A DNA stretch of 64,000 bases from Chytridium lagenaria. Its lineage: Eukaryota; Chytridiomycota; Chytridiomycetes; Chytridiales; Chytridiaceae. The DNA lies in the NCBI GenBank assembly GCA_025449115.1, contig JAHLKC010000027.1:1-64000 (forward strand). The letters run 5' to 3'. The position numbers and the translations under genes were made by a program. Positions 10,496-25,430 of the stretch are shown piece after piece (the first letter of the stretch is position 1; each line of letters opens with the position of its first letter). The notes beneath the pieces are model-generated. The model was not told the origin of the DNA, did no database searches, and saw only the letters and a program-made list of their open reading frames with translations.

Positions 10496-13400
10496 ATGGA
10501 GATATCCTCACAACCCTCCCGTGCGACACCGGCGCCCGGAATCCCTCTAAATCGTCTCACATCCTCCCCCCCACCCACCGATGAGACAGTGGATCGCATC
10601 CCCTCCGACCTCCCCACCAACCCCGCCACATCCCGCATGTCTACATCCCAACGCAACCCCTCAGCAGCTCGTCGTAGCACCGATACCAACTTCTCCACCG
10701 TCCCACGAAGTGCAGGTGGGACTGGAAGCATCGTCCCAGGGATGATGCCGCGCATGTCGGAATCCAACGCTCCTTCTATTCATGGGTCACCCGTCTCATC
10801 CGCAGGCAATGGGTATGGACGAAAGAAGTCGACCATGGGTGGGACTGGTGGAAGTGCTGGGAGTGGAGGTGGCGTTGTTACGTCAGCACAGCAAAGAAAA
10901 CTTGGAGAGAAAAGCGGCGAGGACGGCATTGTTGCTTGCGCAGAGGCTGTATACGTTTAGTGCTAGACCTGAGGGGCCTAGGTTTACTGTTGGAGGTGGG
11001 AGAAGTGGGGATCAGGTTTTGGCTGTGGTAACGGCGCAAGCTTTGGCGGCGGGGGTTACGACGAGATTGGAACCATTGGGTGAAAGTATTATGTTGTCGA
11101 GTTTGCCATCTGCAGTGAGTGTTCTTTTGCTCTCCAGTCGTTTTTTATAATTCTTTATTGTATTATCTCCATCTGTTCATTTGTATGTTATCGGTAGCTT
11201 GCTTGTTGTTCTTTCGTTTAATGCGTTTTGTTACTGAAATTTTCTCAGGCGGAACCGCTTGAGGTCATGCTTCGTCCTCGAATACTCAAAGCCAGGAAAT
11301 CCTCTGTCGTTCCAACAAGCTCCCACGGGTCGTCGAAGCACCCGAGCAAGTGCGCAACTTGGAGGGTTCGATCACGCCGTTGACGAAAAAGCCCTCAAAC
11401 ATATCATCCGTCCCCGAAGCGCAGCATCTCAACGTCAGGCGGTGATAGCACGGTCTTAGCAGAAGCGGAGGTCTCAGAGATGATGGATGATGATAAGAGT
11501 CTGGCATCACGAAACCCGTCTCTTTTCGCTGCTCATCCAATATTGCCACCTATCGCTGCTGCCACGCGAAGAGCTTCGGCGTCAGGACGTGGAATATTGA
11601 GCCGACGATCATCGGCAAGGTCGCAGAGACCCACCACAGTAACCGCGCCAACGGATCAAGTGAAGAGGGTGAGAGTGATGGAGGAAGAGGAGGGTGTTAC
11701 CAATGACGAATATGAGAATCGTATGGCTGTTGATCATCCTATCGTGCATCATGGACATCGGAAGCCACCGGCATACAAAAAATCAACAGAACTCGAGAGG
11801 GAGATTGTGGATCCTGATCATGTGATGTTGACGGGACATAGGGGTCCGCCAATGCCTGTTGGGGCAGAATCAGGGGCTTGGAGTGATGCAGCGAATCCAG
11901 GGTTTCATCTAGGAGATGATGATATTCTTGCGGAGATCATGGAGAAGAGTAGAGATCCGTTTGAGTTCATCAGCCACTTGCAAGAAAGGCCGCTTAGCAA
12001 GGAGTTTGCTTATATGAACATCATCAAGCCGAGCGTCAAACAGGGAAATCTGACGTTTAACCCTTATAACCTCGAGATTGTAGACTTTTCCGAAGTGGAC
12101 AAGCGATATGGATATTATACCATTAGTAATGCGGTGAGCTCATCTCTTTTTATATTGTGCTCGTAGAAGAGAGTTTGGCGACTAATTTTTCTAAATAGGG
12201 AGTCACTCACTTCAACGCCATCGGCCACGGCGATTTTACTCCACTGTCACAATGGCTTCGAGAGTGCCGGCTCTTTCACAGCCTCCTCCAGATCCCCTTC
12301 TTTGCACGCTACCGTGTCTGGAAATGTTTCACGCTTTGGCGCCGAACCGTTCTACATTCGAAGATTTTACTCTCAAAGAAACTCCTCACAAAGAATCTCT
12401 TTACGGTTCACCCCATTCTTCGAACATCACTTCTCAGCATTCGTCATCTGTGCGTTGACATACTGGCGCAACGTCGCTTCATCAATATTCATGAACAACG
12501 ATGCTATTACCTCGATGAGTTCGTTAAAGAGCAGAAGGAGTGGGTTGAGGATACAAGCAAGAAGGCTCTCAAAGAATTTCATCAGAGCGTGATGGAGATT
12601 GTAGAAAAGGCCGGAAAGGAGTGTCTCAAAGAAAGGGGATTTGACGTGACGTTAAAAGATCCTGAACCTGACGAGGAGAATGAGCCGACAAAGAAGGTCC
12701 CCGATATCGTTGATAAAATCGATAAATCTTTGTTGGTTGATGATGATTTTATCAAGATGAAACGAAAGATGGAGGTTGCGGCAATTACGGCGGCATCGAT
12801 GTCGTCACAGGTTCAGAAGCTGACGTTCACGGAGCAAGCAGCAAGACGATCTGAATGTAGAAGGTTGCAAAGATTCGTGAAGCTTGTTGATTACATCCTT
12901 ATTAATACGCTTCATATGCTCACGGTTGAGAGCGTCAAGGAGCTTCTCAAGGTTGTATTCAGGGGATGCACAGACTCGGATGTTCTTGTGCAGACCGTGA
13001 ATGATCGAGTTGCAGCAATGGGGCATCCAGAAAATTACCGGGGGGGATGCAGAAGATCTGAATATGGTCACGTTGACAAGTGAAAAGAACCAGGTTCAAT
13101 TCACAGAGGTATCAAGTGCTACATCGGATGCTATCATGTATTTGGAGAGAGCGGGTATGGCACCTGAGGCTATTTCTAGTCTTCACGTTGGAGGGGCGAT
13201 TGTAGGGCCGGAGGTTGGACAAGTGAGCTAATCGCGTGTGGATTTGATGGGTTCCCGTCGATCATGAGTAGAATCACTCGATCGACCATGTCGGCTGTTG
13301 AGGTGGTTGAATTGATAGAGGATGAAGGACCTAATCAAGTTTTTATGGATGTTGACCACGTGAAGGTTCCTGAACCTCAAAAGGAAAAACCTAACACGCC

Positions 13401-16400
13401 GTCCGTCTGGAAAGTCGAACTCACAGCTGAGCTTAAAAAGAAGCAGGTTGCTTTCATTCCCCTGTTCAGAGTAGAGCTCCTTCTCTGTATAGAGAAAGCG
13501 ATGCGAAGAATCTATATCTCGCACCTTCGCTGCCGGATTACCTTACAACCGTCGACCTCCTCATTCGGTCGTTTATTTTCCACAGTTTCAGACATTACAC
13601 CAATCACCAACACCATTCCTTACCTCGACCCCGCAAACCTAGCTGGAGGCGCGTACTCTTCTGTCCGTGGTCTTGAAGACAATGACTACACCAACGGCCC
13701 ACAAGCAACCGAGATCATCACCGAAGGGGAATATTTTCGTGAAATTTGCGGAAGGATCCGGGGAGCCCTTGTTGGAATCTTTGCGAACGCATCAAAGTGG
13801 ATGCAAACGTGGAGGAGGTTCGATGCATGTGGGTGGGAAATGAGGGCTTTGATTGTATCAGAGCCCTTGAGGATGCGGCGGGGAAAGTTGCGGTCATTCT
13901 TGCGACAAATGACCCTACGACCACTAACATGAGTGAAGGAGGTGTTGCGGCAATGCTTCTCCAGGCGTTAAGTACAACGACAAACCCTGGATCTCAACAA
14001 TTAGATATGGGGCTCGCTGATAGAGCGGAAAATCGATGGGGAATTTTAGAATTGGCTTCGACCATTGCAGAAAGGCCGGATAGAGGAACCTATTCACCTC
14101 TAGTTGACTTCTTGATTCGTCTTTGTCAACTTATTCGACGCAGAAGCTGACTATGGGACAGATTCCATTGTCAAGTATCATAAACAACCTGAAGATGATA
14201 TTGCTGCGCTCAAAAGCATTTTGGTGCCGAGTCCGGAGAGGTGTTTTACGGACGTTTCTAGTATTTTGCCGGCCATTGCTAGGGATAAGAACGAGTTGTT
14301 GCTAGGAGAAGTGCAGTCGTTGGGTACGAATTTTAAACACGCAACCGACGAATGTTGAAGGGTTTGTCGAATATCTAGGATGGCTGGACAGAGGTAATTT
14401 ACTTTGCTGTAAGCATATAAAAACAAATTATCCTAGTTAAGGACTCTTTAAATATGGTTGAGCAGTTCTATGAAGAAGTGACGAGGCTTTACGCACTCCT
14501 CGACATCTACAAAATCCCAATACAACCTACCGACCTTGCCCTCTTCCAAACCCTCGGGCCAACTCTTCGTCAACTCCGTGAATCCGTCGACATGGCGTCT
14601 GACACAAAAGAAGAAAACATTTCGCGTTTCTCCGGTGAGCTCGATAAGTCTATGGCAGAACTCATGCAAGAGGTTTCTGAGATTCGAAACCGTGCACAAG
14701 ATCCGATGGTTTTAAACCCTGGAGCTAAATGCGAGATCGTTATCAATTCTTGGAGGATTTAAGAGTGCAGTTGGATAAGATTGACGCGCTCAAGTGCAAG
14801 TATGAGCAGTGGGGGGAGTTGTGTTAAATCTGGGGGAGTACCTAATGGGATTATTAAGCCTGACCAGAAACATGCGCCATCTGCGGTGGCGAAAGCGAAT
14901 GATCTGGAGGAAACAAGGATGGAGGTTGAGCTTAAAAGGACGTTGTGGGTCAGTTTAAAAGATTGGGAGACCCTGACTGAGTAGGCACTTCAACGTATAT
15001 CTTTGCTAACTCTTTTATAGTTCGTGGAAGAGCCAGCCATTTGATTCTCTCAGCACCGATGAAGTTAACACCCAAATTACAGCCTACCTCAAAACGGTCT
15101 ATAATCTCGATAAGGGACTTCCTCCCAACGAAGTGGTTCCAAAGCTCAAAGCTATGGTCGATGAGTACAGAGGAATGTATAGCACTGTTGTCGACCTTCG
15201 CAACCCTGCATTGAAGCAAAGACATTGGGAAAAGATTCAAGATGCCCTAGGGAAAGCTCTTGTGAAAGATGAGACGTTTACTCTTGGCAAGCTCGTGGAA
15301 CTTCGAGTATTTGACTTTAAGGAAGAAATTGGCAACATTTCAAGTCAAGCAGGTTCCGAAGCCGCCTTGGAGGAGATGTTGGCTAAAGTCGTCAAGACTT
15401 GGAATGAAGCCGAATTTCTTGTCATCGGATACAGAGATTCGAAGGATGTCTTCATACTTGGCTCGATTGATGATATTCAAACCTTGCTTGAAGATAGTCA
15501 GGTTACTATTGCTACTATCAAGGGATCGAGGTTTATCGGTCCCATCAAGGCGGAAATTGAGAGATGGGATAAGCAACTGTCTCTTTTTGCTGATACGCTT
15601 GACGCTTGGCTCACATGTCAGCGGAACTGGTTGTATCTTGAAAGTATTTTCTCGGCACCAGATATTCAGAGGCAGCTTCCTGATGAAGCTAGGATGTTCT
15701 CGCAGGTAGATAGAACATGGAAGGACGTCATGCGGAAGGTTTATCGAAATTCCAACGCCATGAAAAAGCGGAACTATGCCAGGTCTTCTTGAGACGATGC
15801 AACAGAACAACTCCCTGTTGGATCAGATTCAGAAGTGCCTGGAAGACTACTTGGAGTCAAAGAGACTTCTCTTCCCGCGGTTCTACTTCTTGTCAAACGA
15901 AGAGCTTCTTGAGATTCTCTCGCAGACTAGGAACCCCCACGCTGTACAGCCGCATCTTTCAAAATGTTTCGACGCTATTAAAACGCTCGAATTTTCGTCG
16001 GCGGACCCTAAAAGCATTGACATCATCGCCATGATGAGTCCAGAGGGAGAACGTGTGCCATTCGCAAAAACAATCAAAGCAAGAGGAAACGTCGAAGGAT
16101 GGTTAGGCTCTGTCGAAGAAGCTATGGTCGCTGTTCTTAGGCGTCTCTTGAAAGGCGCGCTTGCCGAATATGATGACAGAAATAGATCTGAGTGGCTCCG
16201 TGAGCATGTTGGTCAAGTGGTCGTGGCAGGCAACCAAATCATCTGGTGTAGAGATGTGAGTGAAGCCATAAAAAGCGTAGATCCGAACAAAGCCTTGATC
16301 GCTCTTCGTCAAAAATGTATTAACAACCTGGCTGGCACAGCTTCACTAGTCCGTGGAGAGCTTACTAAGATCCAAAGAGCAATTTTGGGTGCTGTCATCA

Positions 16401-19400
16401 CCATCGACGTGCACAATCGTGATATCGTGCAGGGCCTGGTCAATTCAAAGGTGACAGGGCTTGCCGACTTCGAATGGATCAAGCAGCTGAGGTATTACTG
16501 GGATATGGACTCAGACACGTGCAATGTGAAGATGTCATCGACAGTATTCTCGTATGGATACGAGTACCTTGGTTGCTCACCTCGACTTGTTATCACACCT
16601 CTCACAGATCGTTGTTACTTAACGTTGACTGGGGCGATGCAACTCAACCTTGGCGGCTCTCCGCTCGGACCTGCTGGGACCGGAAAGACAGAAACAGTGA
16701 AAGATCTTGCCAAAGCAATGGCACGACAATGTGTTGTTTTCAACTGTTCTGATGGTCTTGATTACAAGATGATGGGCAAGATGTTTGCAGGTCTGGCACA
16801 GTCGGGTGCTTGGTGCTGCTTTGATGAATTCAACCGAATTGATATTGAAGTCTTATCCGTGATTGCGCAGCAGCTTCTTACTTTAAACGGCAAAGGATAT
16901 GAAGGCTACCAAGTTTATTTTTGAAGGACGTGAAATTCGTCTCATCGAAACTTGTGCTGCATTCATTACAATGAACCCAGGTTATGCCGGTAGAACGGAA
17001 TTACCAGATAACTTAAAGGCACTTTTCCGGCCTATTGCTATGATGATACCTGGTAAGAAATCTTTTGTATTATGAGAATTAACATTAAATCAGATTACGG
17101 CTTGATTGCCGAAATCATGCTTTTCTCTGAAGGCTTTGAAAACGCAAAGATTCTTGCAGGAAAAGTCGTCAATCTATATAAGCTCTGCTCTGAACAAGTG
17201 TCTCAACAAGATCACTATGATTTCGGAATGAGGGCAGTCAAATCTGTCCTTATTATGGCAGGCTCTCTGAAGCGAGCCAATCCTGACTTGAGCGAAGACG
17301 TTTTCTCATCAGATCGCTTTCGCGATTCAAATCTGCCGAAGTTTCTTGCGGAGGATGTTGGTCTCTTTTAAAGGCATTCTTCAGGACTTGTTTCCTGGTG
17401 TCAATGTCCCGAGAAGGACTTTGAAGTGCTGTCCAACACGCTCCAGGAGATCATGAGGGAGAAGAATTTGGAAATTGTCCCAACCTTTACGACGCGCGTC
17501 TGCCAATTGTACGAGACAATGAAAATTAGGCATGGCGTGATGCTTGTGGGGCCAACGGGAGGTGGCAAAACTACTTGCTATGAAAATTCTTAAAGAAGCG
17601 TCAACGAAAATAAAAGAGAGGCATCCCTCGTCTCAGGACTCCAGAAAATTAAGACTTGGGTTCTTAATCCAAAGGTAATATTCAACTCATCATTGTTTCT
17701 GAAAATCCAGAACTAACTATACCATACAGTGTGTTGCTATGACCGAACTGTACGGTGAATTCAATTTGTCTACGATGGAGTGGAAAGACGGTCTCATTGG
17801 ATTCATTTTCCGCGCTCAAGTATCTGATAACTCTCCAGACGAGAAGTGGACCGTATGTGATGGCCCTGTTGACGCTCTCTGGATAGAGAATATGAACACT
17901 GTTCTTGATGACAACAAACTTCTCACCTTAATTAACGGAGAAAGGATCAAGATGTCAAACACTATGCATATGCTTTTTGAAGTTGCCGACCTTGCTGTCG
18001 CATCTCCTGCCACCGTCAGTCGATGTGGGATGGTATACATGGATCCAGCAAGTTTGGGATGGTTACCTTACGTCAAGTCGTGGTTGAAGAAACTTCCCGC
18101 TTATGTGCCTTACGAAGCAAGGGAATTGCTTCTTGGTCTCTTTGAAAAATACGTAGAAAAAGGGCTGGCAGTAGTTCGCAGAAGCTGTCGGGAGTACATC
18201 CCGTCGACAAACATCAACCTAGTCATATCACTTTGCAAATTGATTACGACTTTCATAAACAAGACAAATGAAATTGACTTCAGTATGGATTACTCCGACC
18301 TTCGTGCACTCTTGAGTCACATTTTTGTCTTCTGTTATACCTGGTCTCTTGGAGGAAACATTGCAGATGGAGTTCAGGATTTTTTCGACTCGTTCATCCG
18401 TGATATCTTTGAAACGCAGCCACTAGCCGATGTGCAGCTCCCATCGTCTAACAACATATTTTGCTACTACGTTGATCTCAAACACCGTACATTTGCTCTC
18501 TGGGATGACTTGGTGCCTGCATTCAACTACTCTCCCGAAGTTCCTTACTTCCAAATGATAGTGCCCACAGCAGAGACGCTTAAATATTCATTCCTCATGG
18601 AAGCACTTCTAGTGAGTGGCTACAAGACTTTGTTCACTGGAAACACTGGTGTTGGAAAGTCTATCATCGTTCAAGACCTTCTTAACAGATGCAGCAAGCA
18701 AAACGGCTATATCCCCATCACACTTAACTTTTCCGCTCAAACAAATAGTTTACAAACCCAGCAAATTATTGAGCTGAAATTGGAGAAGAAAAGGAAGAAC
18801 ATTCTTGGTCCGCCGTCGGGATTTAATAAGGTTGTTTTTGTTTATCGATGATCTCAACATGCCAAAAGCTTGACAGCTATGGGTCTCAACCACCTATAGA
18901 GCTTCTGAGGCAGTACCTTGATTTCAGCGGCTTTTATGACGAGAAAAGCTGTTTTGGAAGGTCATTCAAGATGTAGAAATCGTAGCATGCTGTGCCCCAC
19001 CTGGTGGAGGGAGAAACAACATCACTCCACGGTTCTTGAGGCATTTCAATATGTTCAACATACCCGTACCCAGTGAGTTAACGCTCGGAAAAATTTTTAG
19101 ATCCATTGTCGATGGTTTCTTTAAAGCATTCCCGATGGAGATTAAGAGTATTGGAGAAGCTATCGTCAACTCGGCAATTGAAATTTATCGGTGCATGTTC
19201 ACAGAGCTGCTACCAACTCCAGCAAAATCTCATTACACGTTCAATCTTAGAGATTTATCAAAGGTTATTCAGGAATTCTTCAAGTAAACCCACAGAATGT
19301 TACCTCAAAGCTAGATATGGTCAGACTTTTCTGTCACGAGGCCTCGAGAGTTTTTTACGACCGTCTCATTGATGAACCAGACCGCATCTACTTCAATAAG

Positions 19401-22400
19401 CTACTTTCGGAGCTTACCGAAAAGAATCTTGGTGTCCTTATTACCAAGGATTCATTCACTCAGAAACCCATCCTTTTTGGAGACTTTGGGAAACGCGGTG
19501 TTCCTGTGGAAGAGAGGCAGTATGTTGAGTTTTCTGATCCAAAAACCCTCGGCTCTCTTTTGGAAGAATATCTCGAAGAATATAATGTCACGCTCAGCAA
19601 AGACGTGAGGTTGATATTTTTCCTTGACGCTCAGCAACATATTACAAGAATTTCCCGCATCATCCGCCAACCGAGAGGAAACGCTCTGCTTGTCGGTGTC
19701 GGAGGAACAGGAAAGCAAGCACTTACAAGGCTTGCTTGCCATATATCTGATTTCCAATGTATCTCCATTGAGCTAACAAGAACCTACGGCGAGACTGAGT
19801 GGCGGGAAGACATTAAACGTCTTTACCACAGCGCTGGAGTTGAAGGAAAAAACACTGTATTCCTGATCTCAGACACTCAAATCAAGACTGAGACATTTTT
19901 GGAAGACATTAATAACATCCTCAACTCTGGGGAAGTCCCTAACTTGTTTGAGTTTGATGAGCGAGAAAAAATCCTTGGAGAAATTCGCCCCATTGCCAGA
20001 GAGAAGGGAATACCTGAAGATAGAGACTCCGTATATCAGCTCTTTATCAATAGAGTACGTGATAATCTTCACATTGTGTTCGCCACAAGTCCTGTGGGTG
20101 ATACCTTCCGAACTCGCTGCAGAATGTTCCCATCTCTCGTCAACTGCTGCACAATTGACTGGTTCGATGAGTGGCCGCGTGATGCCCTTCTTTCTGTGTC
20201 TCAGCGATTTTTCGAGTTTGTAGACTTAGGAGGCCCTGAAATGAGGGATAAAATTTCAGAAATGTGTGTTGAAATCCATACGTCTGTTGGTGCCGTTGCT
20301 AAGCGTTTCTACGCGGAACTCCGGCGGAGATACTACACTACACCTACGTCGTATCTTGAGCTCATCAACTTATACATTGCAATGTTACAAGAGAAGAGAA
20401 AGGAGCTCGGGTCTGCGAGGGATAGACTGAGGAACGGTCTCAATAAACTCGCAGAGACTAATGATCTCGTGTCGGCTATGCAAGTCGAGCTTGAACAGCT
20501 TGGGCCAGAGCTCAAAACAAAGGCGGCGGATGTAGAAATCCTCATGGTGAAGATCGCAAAAGATCAAGAAATGGCCGACGGTGTTAGGAAAGTTGTGTCT
20601 GAGGAGGAAGCGGTGGTGAGGGAGCAAGCCAAAGCCACTGAAGCCATTGCCTCAGAGGCCCAGAGAGATCTAGATGAGGCTCTTCCCGCTCTTCAAGCTG
20701 CGTATAAAGCTCTTGAAACTTTAGACAAAAAGGATATTGCCGAATTAAAGGTCTTTACGAAGCCACCTGACCTCGTATTGATGGTGATGGAGGCAGTTTG
20801 CATCCTTTTCAAAGTCAAGCCGGATTGGGACACAGCAAGAAATTCTATCGGATCCTCAGTTCATGAGGAAGATGACAGAATACGATAAAGATAACATTCC
20901 GGAATCTATTACAAAGAAGCTTAGAAAATACGCAGAAAATCCTTCTTTCAACCAAGAGGCCGTTGAAAAGGTATCAAAGGCATGCAAGTCAATGGTTATG
21001 TGGGTTATCGCTATGGATATCTATTCGCGAGTGTTTAAGGAAGTTCAGCCCAAGAAAAAGAGGTTGGAGGAGGCCCAATCTTCTTTGGAGCTGACAAGAA
21101 GCAAGTTGGCGGAAAAAACTGCCGCCCTACAGGAAGTCGAGAATCAGCTAGACAAACTGAAACAAAAGTATGAGACCTCGATCAAGAGCAAAAAAACGCT
21201 TGCAGAAAAAATGGAGGAGACAACAAGAAGGCTATCCCGAGCCTCGCAACTGACACTTGCTCTGGCGGATGAGCAAATCCGGTGGACGGAATCTATTGAC
21301 GGGATGAATAATCGCATGGAAGCTCTTGTGGGAAATATATTCCTGTGTGCAGCTGCCGTTGCGTACTTTGGTGCATTCACGACGAACTACAGGGTGGAGT
21401 TAGTTTACCTGTGGATTCGGAAATGTCAAGATATCGGGGTACCCGTGTCTGAAAATTTTAACCTCATTGAGAACCTAGCCGACCCCGCAATCGTGAGAGA
21501 CTGGAATATACAAGGTCTTCCGTCAGATGCACTTTCCACAGAGAACGGTATTCTAGTGACTCGAGGACGCAGGTGGCCACTTATGATTGATCCACAGGGC
21601 CAAGCCAATAAGTGGATTCGCAACATGGAGGGGCCAGATCTTAGGATTGTAAAGCTTCAGAACCAAAATTCCTGCGGTCACTTGAAAATGCAGTCAGAAC
21701 AGGGTCTCCTGTTCTTTTGGAAGATGTCGGTGAGACACTGGATCCTGCACTTGAACCGTTACTGCTCAAGCAAACAATTCGTCAGGGAGGAAGACTCTTG
21801 ATGAAGCTCGGAGACTCGCTGGTAGAGTATGACCGCAATTTCAAACTCTACATCACCACCAAGCTCTCAAATCCTCACTACCTCCCTGAAGTTTGCATCA
21901 AGGTGACAATAATCAACTTCACCGTCACGAAAATTGGTTTAGAAGGGCAACTTCTTGCTGACGTCGTGAAATTGGAGAAACCTGAGCTTGAAGAGCAAAG
22001 AAATTCGCTTATTGTCAGCATCGCGAACGATAAAAGCAGTTTGAAGGATATTGAAGAAAAATTCTCAAGCTCTTATTCAACTCTGAGGGCAACATTCTTG
22101 ATGATGAGGAGTTGATTCAAACTCTTAACCAATCCAAAGTGACATCTGCTGCCATCAAAGAGCGTGTGTCCCAGGCTGAGACTACAGAAAAAGAGATTAA
22201 TATCGTGAGAGAACGGTACCGACCTGTCGCCATCCGAGGATCCGTTTTGTACTTTGTGATAGCTGATTTAGCTGAAATCGACCCTATGTATCAGTTCTCA
22301 CTCAACTATTTTAAGCACCAATTTAATCAATGCATTATTGAGAGTGAAAAAGCGGATGAACTTGAACGCCGTATCGCTATTCTCTGCACTACGTCTACGT

Positions 22401-25098
22401 TCTCCATTTTCGCCAACGTCTCCCGAGGTCTCTTTGAAGCTCATAAATTAATATACTCCTTTATGATATGCGTGGCTATCATGCGGCAAGGAAGGGAGAT
22501 TGATGAAGTGGAATGGAATTTCTTCCTTCGTGGAAGTGGAAAAAATTGCTACCGACATTCCACCCCGTCCAAATGTTCCCTGGCTCACCCCTTTCATGTG
22601 GCAAAACGTTGTTGACCTTTCAAGACATCACCCCAAGTTCGCGTACCTACTAGAACACATTATGAATCAGTCAACGGAATGGGAAGATTACGTTGAGGCG
22701 GATGACCCTTACTTGAAGCATATTCCTGGAAGCATGTCATCAAAACTGACAGACTTCCAGAGATTGATCTTGGTGAAAGTCATAAGAGAGGAAAAACTTG
22801 TGGCTTCGGTTTTGGAATTCGTGAGAAGAAATCTTGGAGAAGAGTATATTGATATACCACCTCTCGACCTTGCGAAAGTTTACAAGGACACGTCAAATAA
22901 GACGCCATTAATCTTTATTCTTTCGACGGGTTCAGACCCTATCTCCGCGTTGATCAAGTTCGCAGGCGGCAAAGACATCAATATGGTAGATAGGCTTCAT
23001 TCTATTTTCCTTGGGACAAGGCCAAGGCCAATCGCTGAAGACATAATGAGAAGAGCCACAGTGAAAGGAGACTGGGTGTTCCTTCAAATTGTCAATCTTG
23101 CGGCATCTTGGATGCACCGCTTAGAAACTCTGGTGAAGGAGCTATCCGATAATGAGCCTCATCCCAATTTTCGCCTATTTTCTTTCATCCATGCCCTCAA
23201 AGGTATTCCCTGCTGCCGTACTTCAAGATGGCGCTAAAGTCACAAACGAGCCGCCCAAAGGTCTTCGCGCAAATCTTGCAAGAAGCTTTGCGGATGTTTC
23301 GCGTGACCTTTTCGACGACTCTCCACCGCAAGGCGTCAAGTTTCGGAAACTGCTTTTCGGTGTTTGTTTCTTCAACGCTATCATTCATGAGAGGAAGAAG
23401 TTTGGTCCGCTTGGGTGGAATATTACTTACGATTGGTCAAACTCCGATCTCGAAGTGTCTATCAGCATTCTTAAGAATCTTCTTCGTGAGAGTAAAATAA
23501 TTGGGTGGGATGCCTTGCTTTACTTAACGGGGGAGATCACGTTTGGAGGGCGTGTGACGGATGACTGGGATCGTCGTACTCTTCGCTCCCTTCTCGCCCG
23601 CTACTTACACTCCTCAGATTTTGGACGACACTTACAAACTGTCGCCCTCGGGCGTATACTATGCCCCAGGAGACGGCGACCTTGCCTCGTTCCGCTCATA
23701 CATCGACTCCCTCCCCTTTTCCGAGAACCTTCCGTCTTTGGTATGCACGAGAACGCCAACATTAGCTACCAACTTCAAGAGTCACGTCGTGTTGTCAAAA
23801 CCGTGCTAGACGTTCAACCCCGTCTTATTTCCGGAGCTGGCACTGCGTCTTCAGAAGAAATCGTGATGGAATTGCAACAGCTATCCTTGACGTGTGGCCC
23901 GAGCCCATCATTATAGATATGAAGGGGGAGACAAGCATACCTGGAGCCAACATTCCTGGACGACCGGATAACTCTAGACAAATACTTGAGCAAACTTTTC
24001 AAGAAAGATGAAAATGGAAGAATGTTAAATTCTTTGAGCACGGTGTTGAGCCAAGAGACGGTGAGGTTTAATAAGCTATTGGGGATGGTCAAAAAGTCGT
24101 TAGAAAATTTGGTCAAAGCCGTTAAAGAATTATTGTTATGAGTTCGGATCTTGAACTGGTTTTCAAAAGTTTACTTAACAATGAGGTAGATAGTTCTAAT
24201 TCTTTCCTTTTAAAAAATATAGCTTTCAAGTGTCCTAACTTTGAATATCTAGGTTCCAGCGCAATGGTCCTCTGCCGCATACCCTTCTTTGAAACCCTTG
24301 GGTGGATGGGTGAAAGATTTTCATCTTAGAATTGAGGAACTATCTAACTGGGTTGAAAAAGGTCAGCCATCGTCATTCTGGCTACCTGGCTTCTTTTTCC
24401 CTCAAGGTAAAAGGATCTCCTTGTACTCAGCATATTCATGGATATTTTTACAGGCTTCTTGACTGGTGTCCTTCAAAATCATGCCCGCAAGTACAACATA
24501 CCCATTGATAGCTTGGTGTTTGCGTTTAAGGTGTCGGATTTTGAGGAGGGTGACCCGAGAATTAATTCCGAAACGTATACTATTGAAGCACAACTAGGAG
24601 GTATTTTGGGAGACGTGACGGGTGGTCAGTCCCAGTATGATGATACTATGGTGACCTACCCTGAGGAAGACGGTGTTCTTATAAGAGGCTTGTTCATGGA
24701 AGGAGCTAGGTGGGATCGATCAAAGAAATGTCTTCAGGATTCTTACCCCATGGAGATGTATTCAGTAAGCAAGAATTTTTGTTGTAAATGTTGTCTGCCA
24801 GGCCGCTAATTTCTTTAATTCTTAGACTATGCCGTTAATTCGATTCATTCCTACTCAAATACCTCAGACGGATCCCTCACTTTACGTCTGCCCATTGTAT
24901 AAAACTTCTGCAAGAGCTGGTACTCTTTCAACAACAGGGCATTCCACCAACTTCGTAATTACATTAAACATCCCAAGTGATAAACCTCAGGACTTTTGGA
25001 TTTCAAAGGGAGTGGCACTTATCGTAAGTAGCTGCAGATAAATATGCTGTTATCAAACTTCCTAATACGCTCTTATTTAGTGCCAACTCAATGAGTAA
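10496..25098 (+). CDS. DNAH6: Axonemal dynein heavy chain, DNAH6 type (inner arm)
   Basis: Motor subunit of an axonemal inner-arm dynein; ATP-driven sliding of flagellar doublets. A Ser/Pro-rich N-terminus (from the ATG at 10496) leads to the tail and the linker region (about 14454-15990, with [15 protein letters not shown] and [13 protein letters not shown]). Four P-loops are present: AAA1 [10 protein letters not shown] (about 16668), AAA2 GPTGGGKTT (about 17550), AAA3 GNTGVGKS (about 18640) and AAA4 GVGGTGKQ (about 19695). The coiled-coil stalk is at about 20380-21260, then AAA5, AAA6 and a C-terminal domain ending GVALICQLNE. Resolved introns include 11115-11248, 12134-12198, 17053-17093, 24766-24825 and 25024-25080. 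Roughly twenty 1-base frame breaks occur, for example the G7 run at 13039-13045 and near 18835, yet the conserved sequence continues across them. Expected length is near 4,200 residues, consistent with the 14.6-kb span. Similarity across AAA1 to the C-terminus fits DNAH6 better than other axonemal heavy chains I know. Confidence 0.93.
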
Positions 25099-25430
25099 AA
25101 GGATGATGGGCTTGTAGCTATATAAGGAAGTTTATTTGGGAAGTGAAAAGTCGAATGTAAATAATAAAAGTATTACCTAATTTAATCTCAAGAATTATAT
25201 ATTTTTATGATTCTTGCAACTGATTTCCATAAAAAATCAAATTCAAGGGTGCGAGAACCAACAACCAACGGCTTTACTTATGAAATCTTAAAATTGGGTG
25301 AAGAACAAAGAGAATAAAACAATATGTAAAAGATGGTAAAGTAACGTGTCCTTCCCAAATACACATATAAAAAACAAAAAAAGCTATGCCGTGAACATTT
25401 AGCAAACTTCCATTGCATAGAAATCACTCT
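25099..25430. other. Intergenic, convergent gene ends
   Basis: 332 bp of AT-rich sequence between the dynein stop and the convergent WW-protein stop. It contains AATAAA-like runs (for example near 25163) suitable for polyadenylation. No gene seen. Confidence 0.5.

Noticed and set aside
15340..15810. Minus-strand open frame antisense to dynein
   Set aside because: It is a shadow of the conserved linker exon on the plus strand and has no motif of its own.
10496..25098. Dynein gene as a pseudogene
   Set aside because: About twenty frame breaks occur, but conserved residues continue across them and essential neighbours show the same defect, so sequence error is the better explanation.
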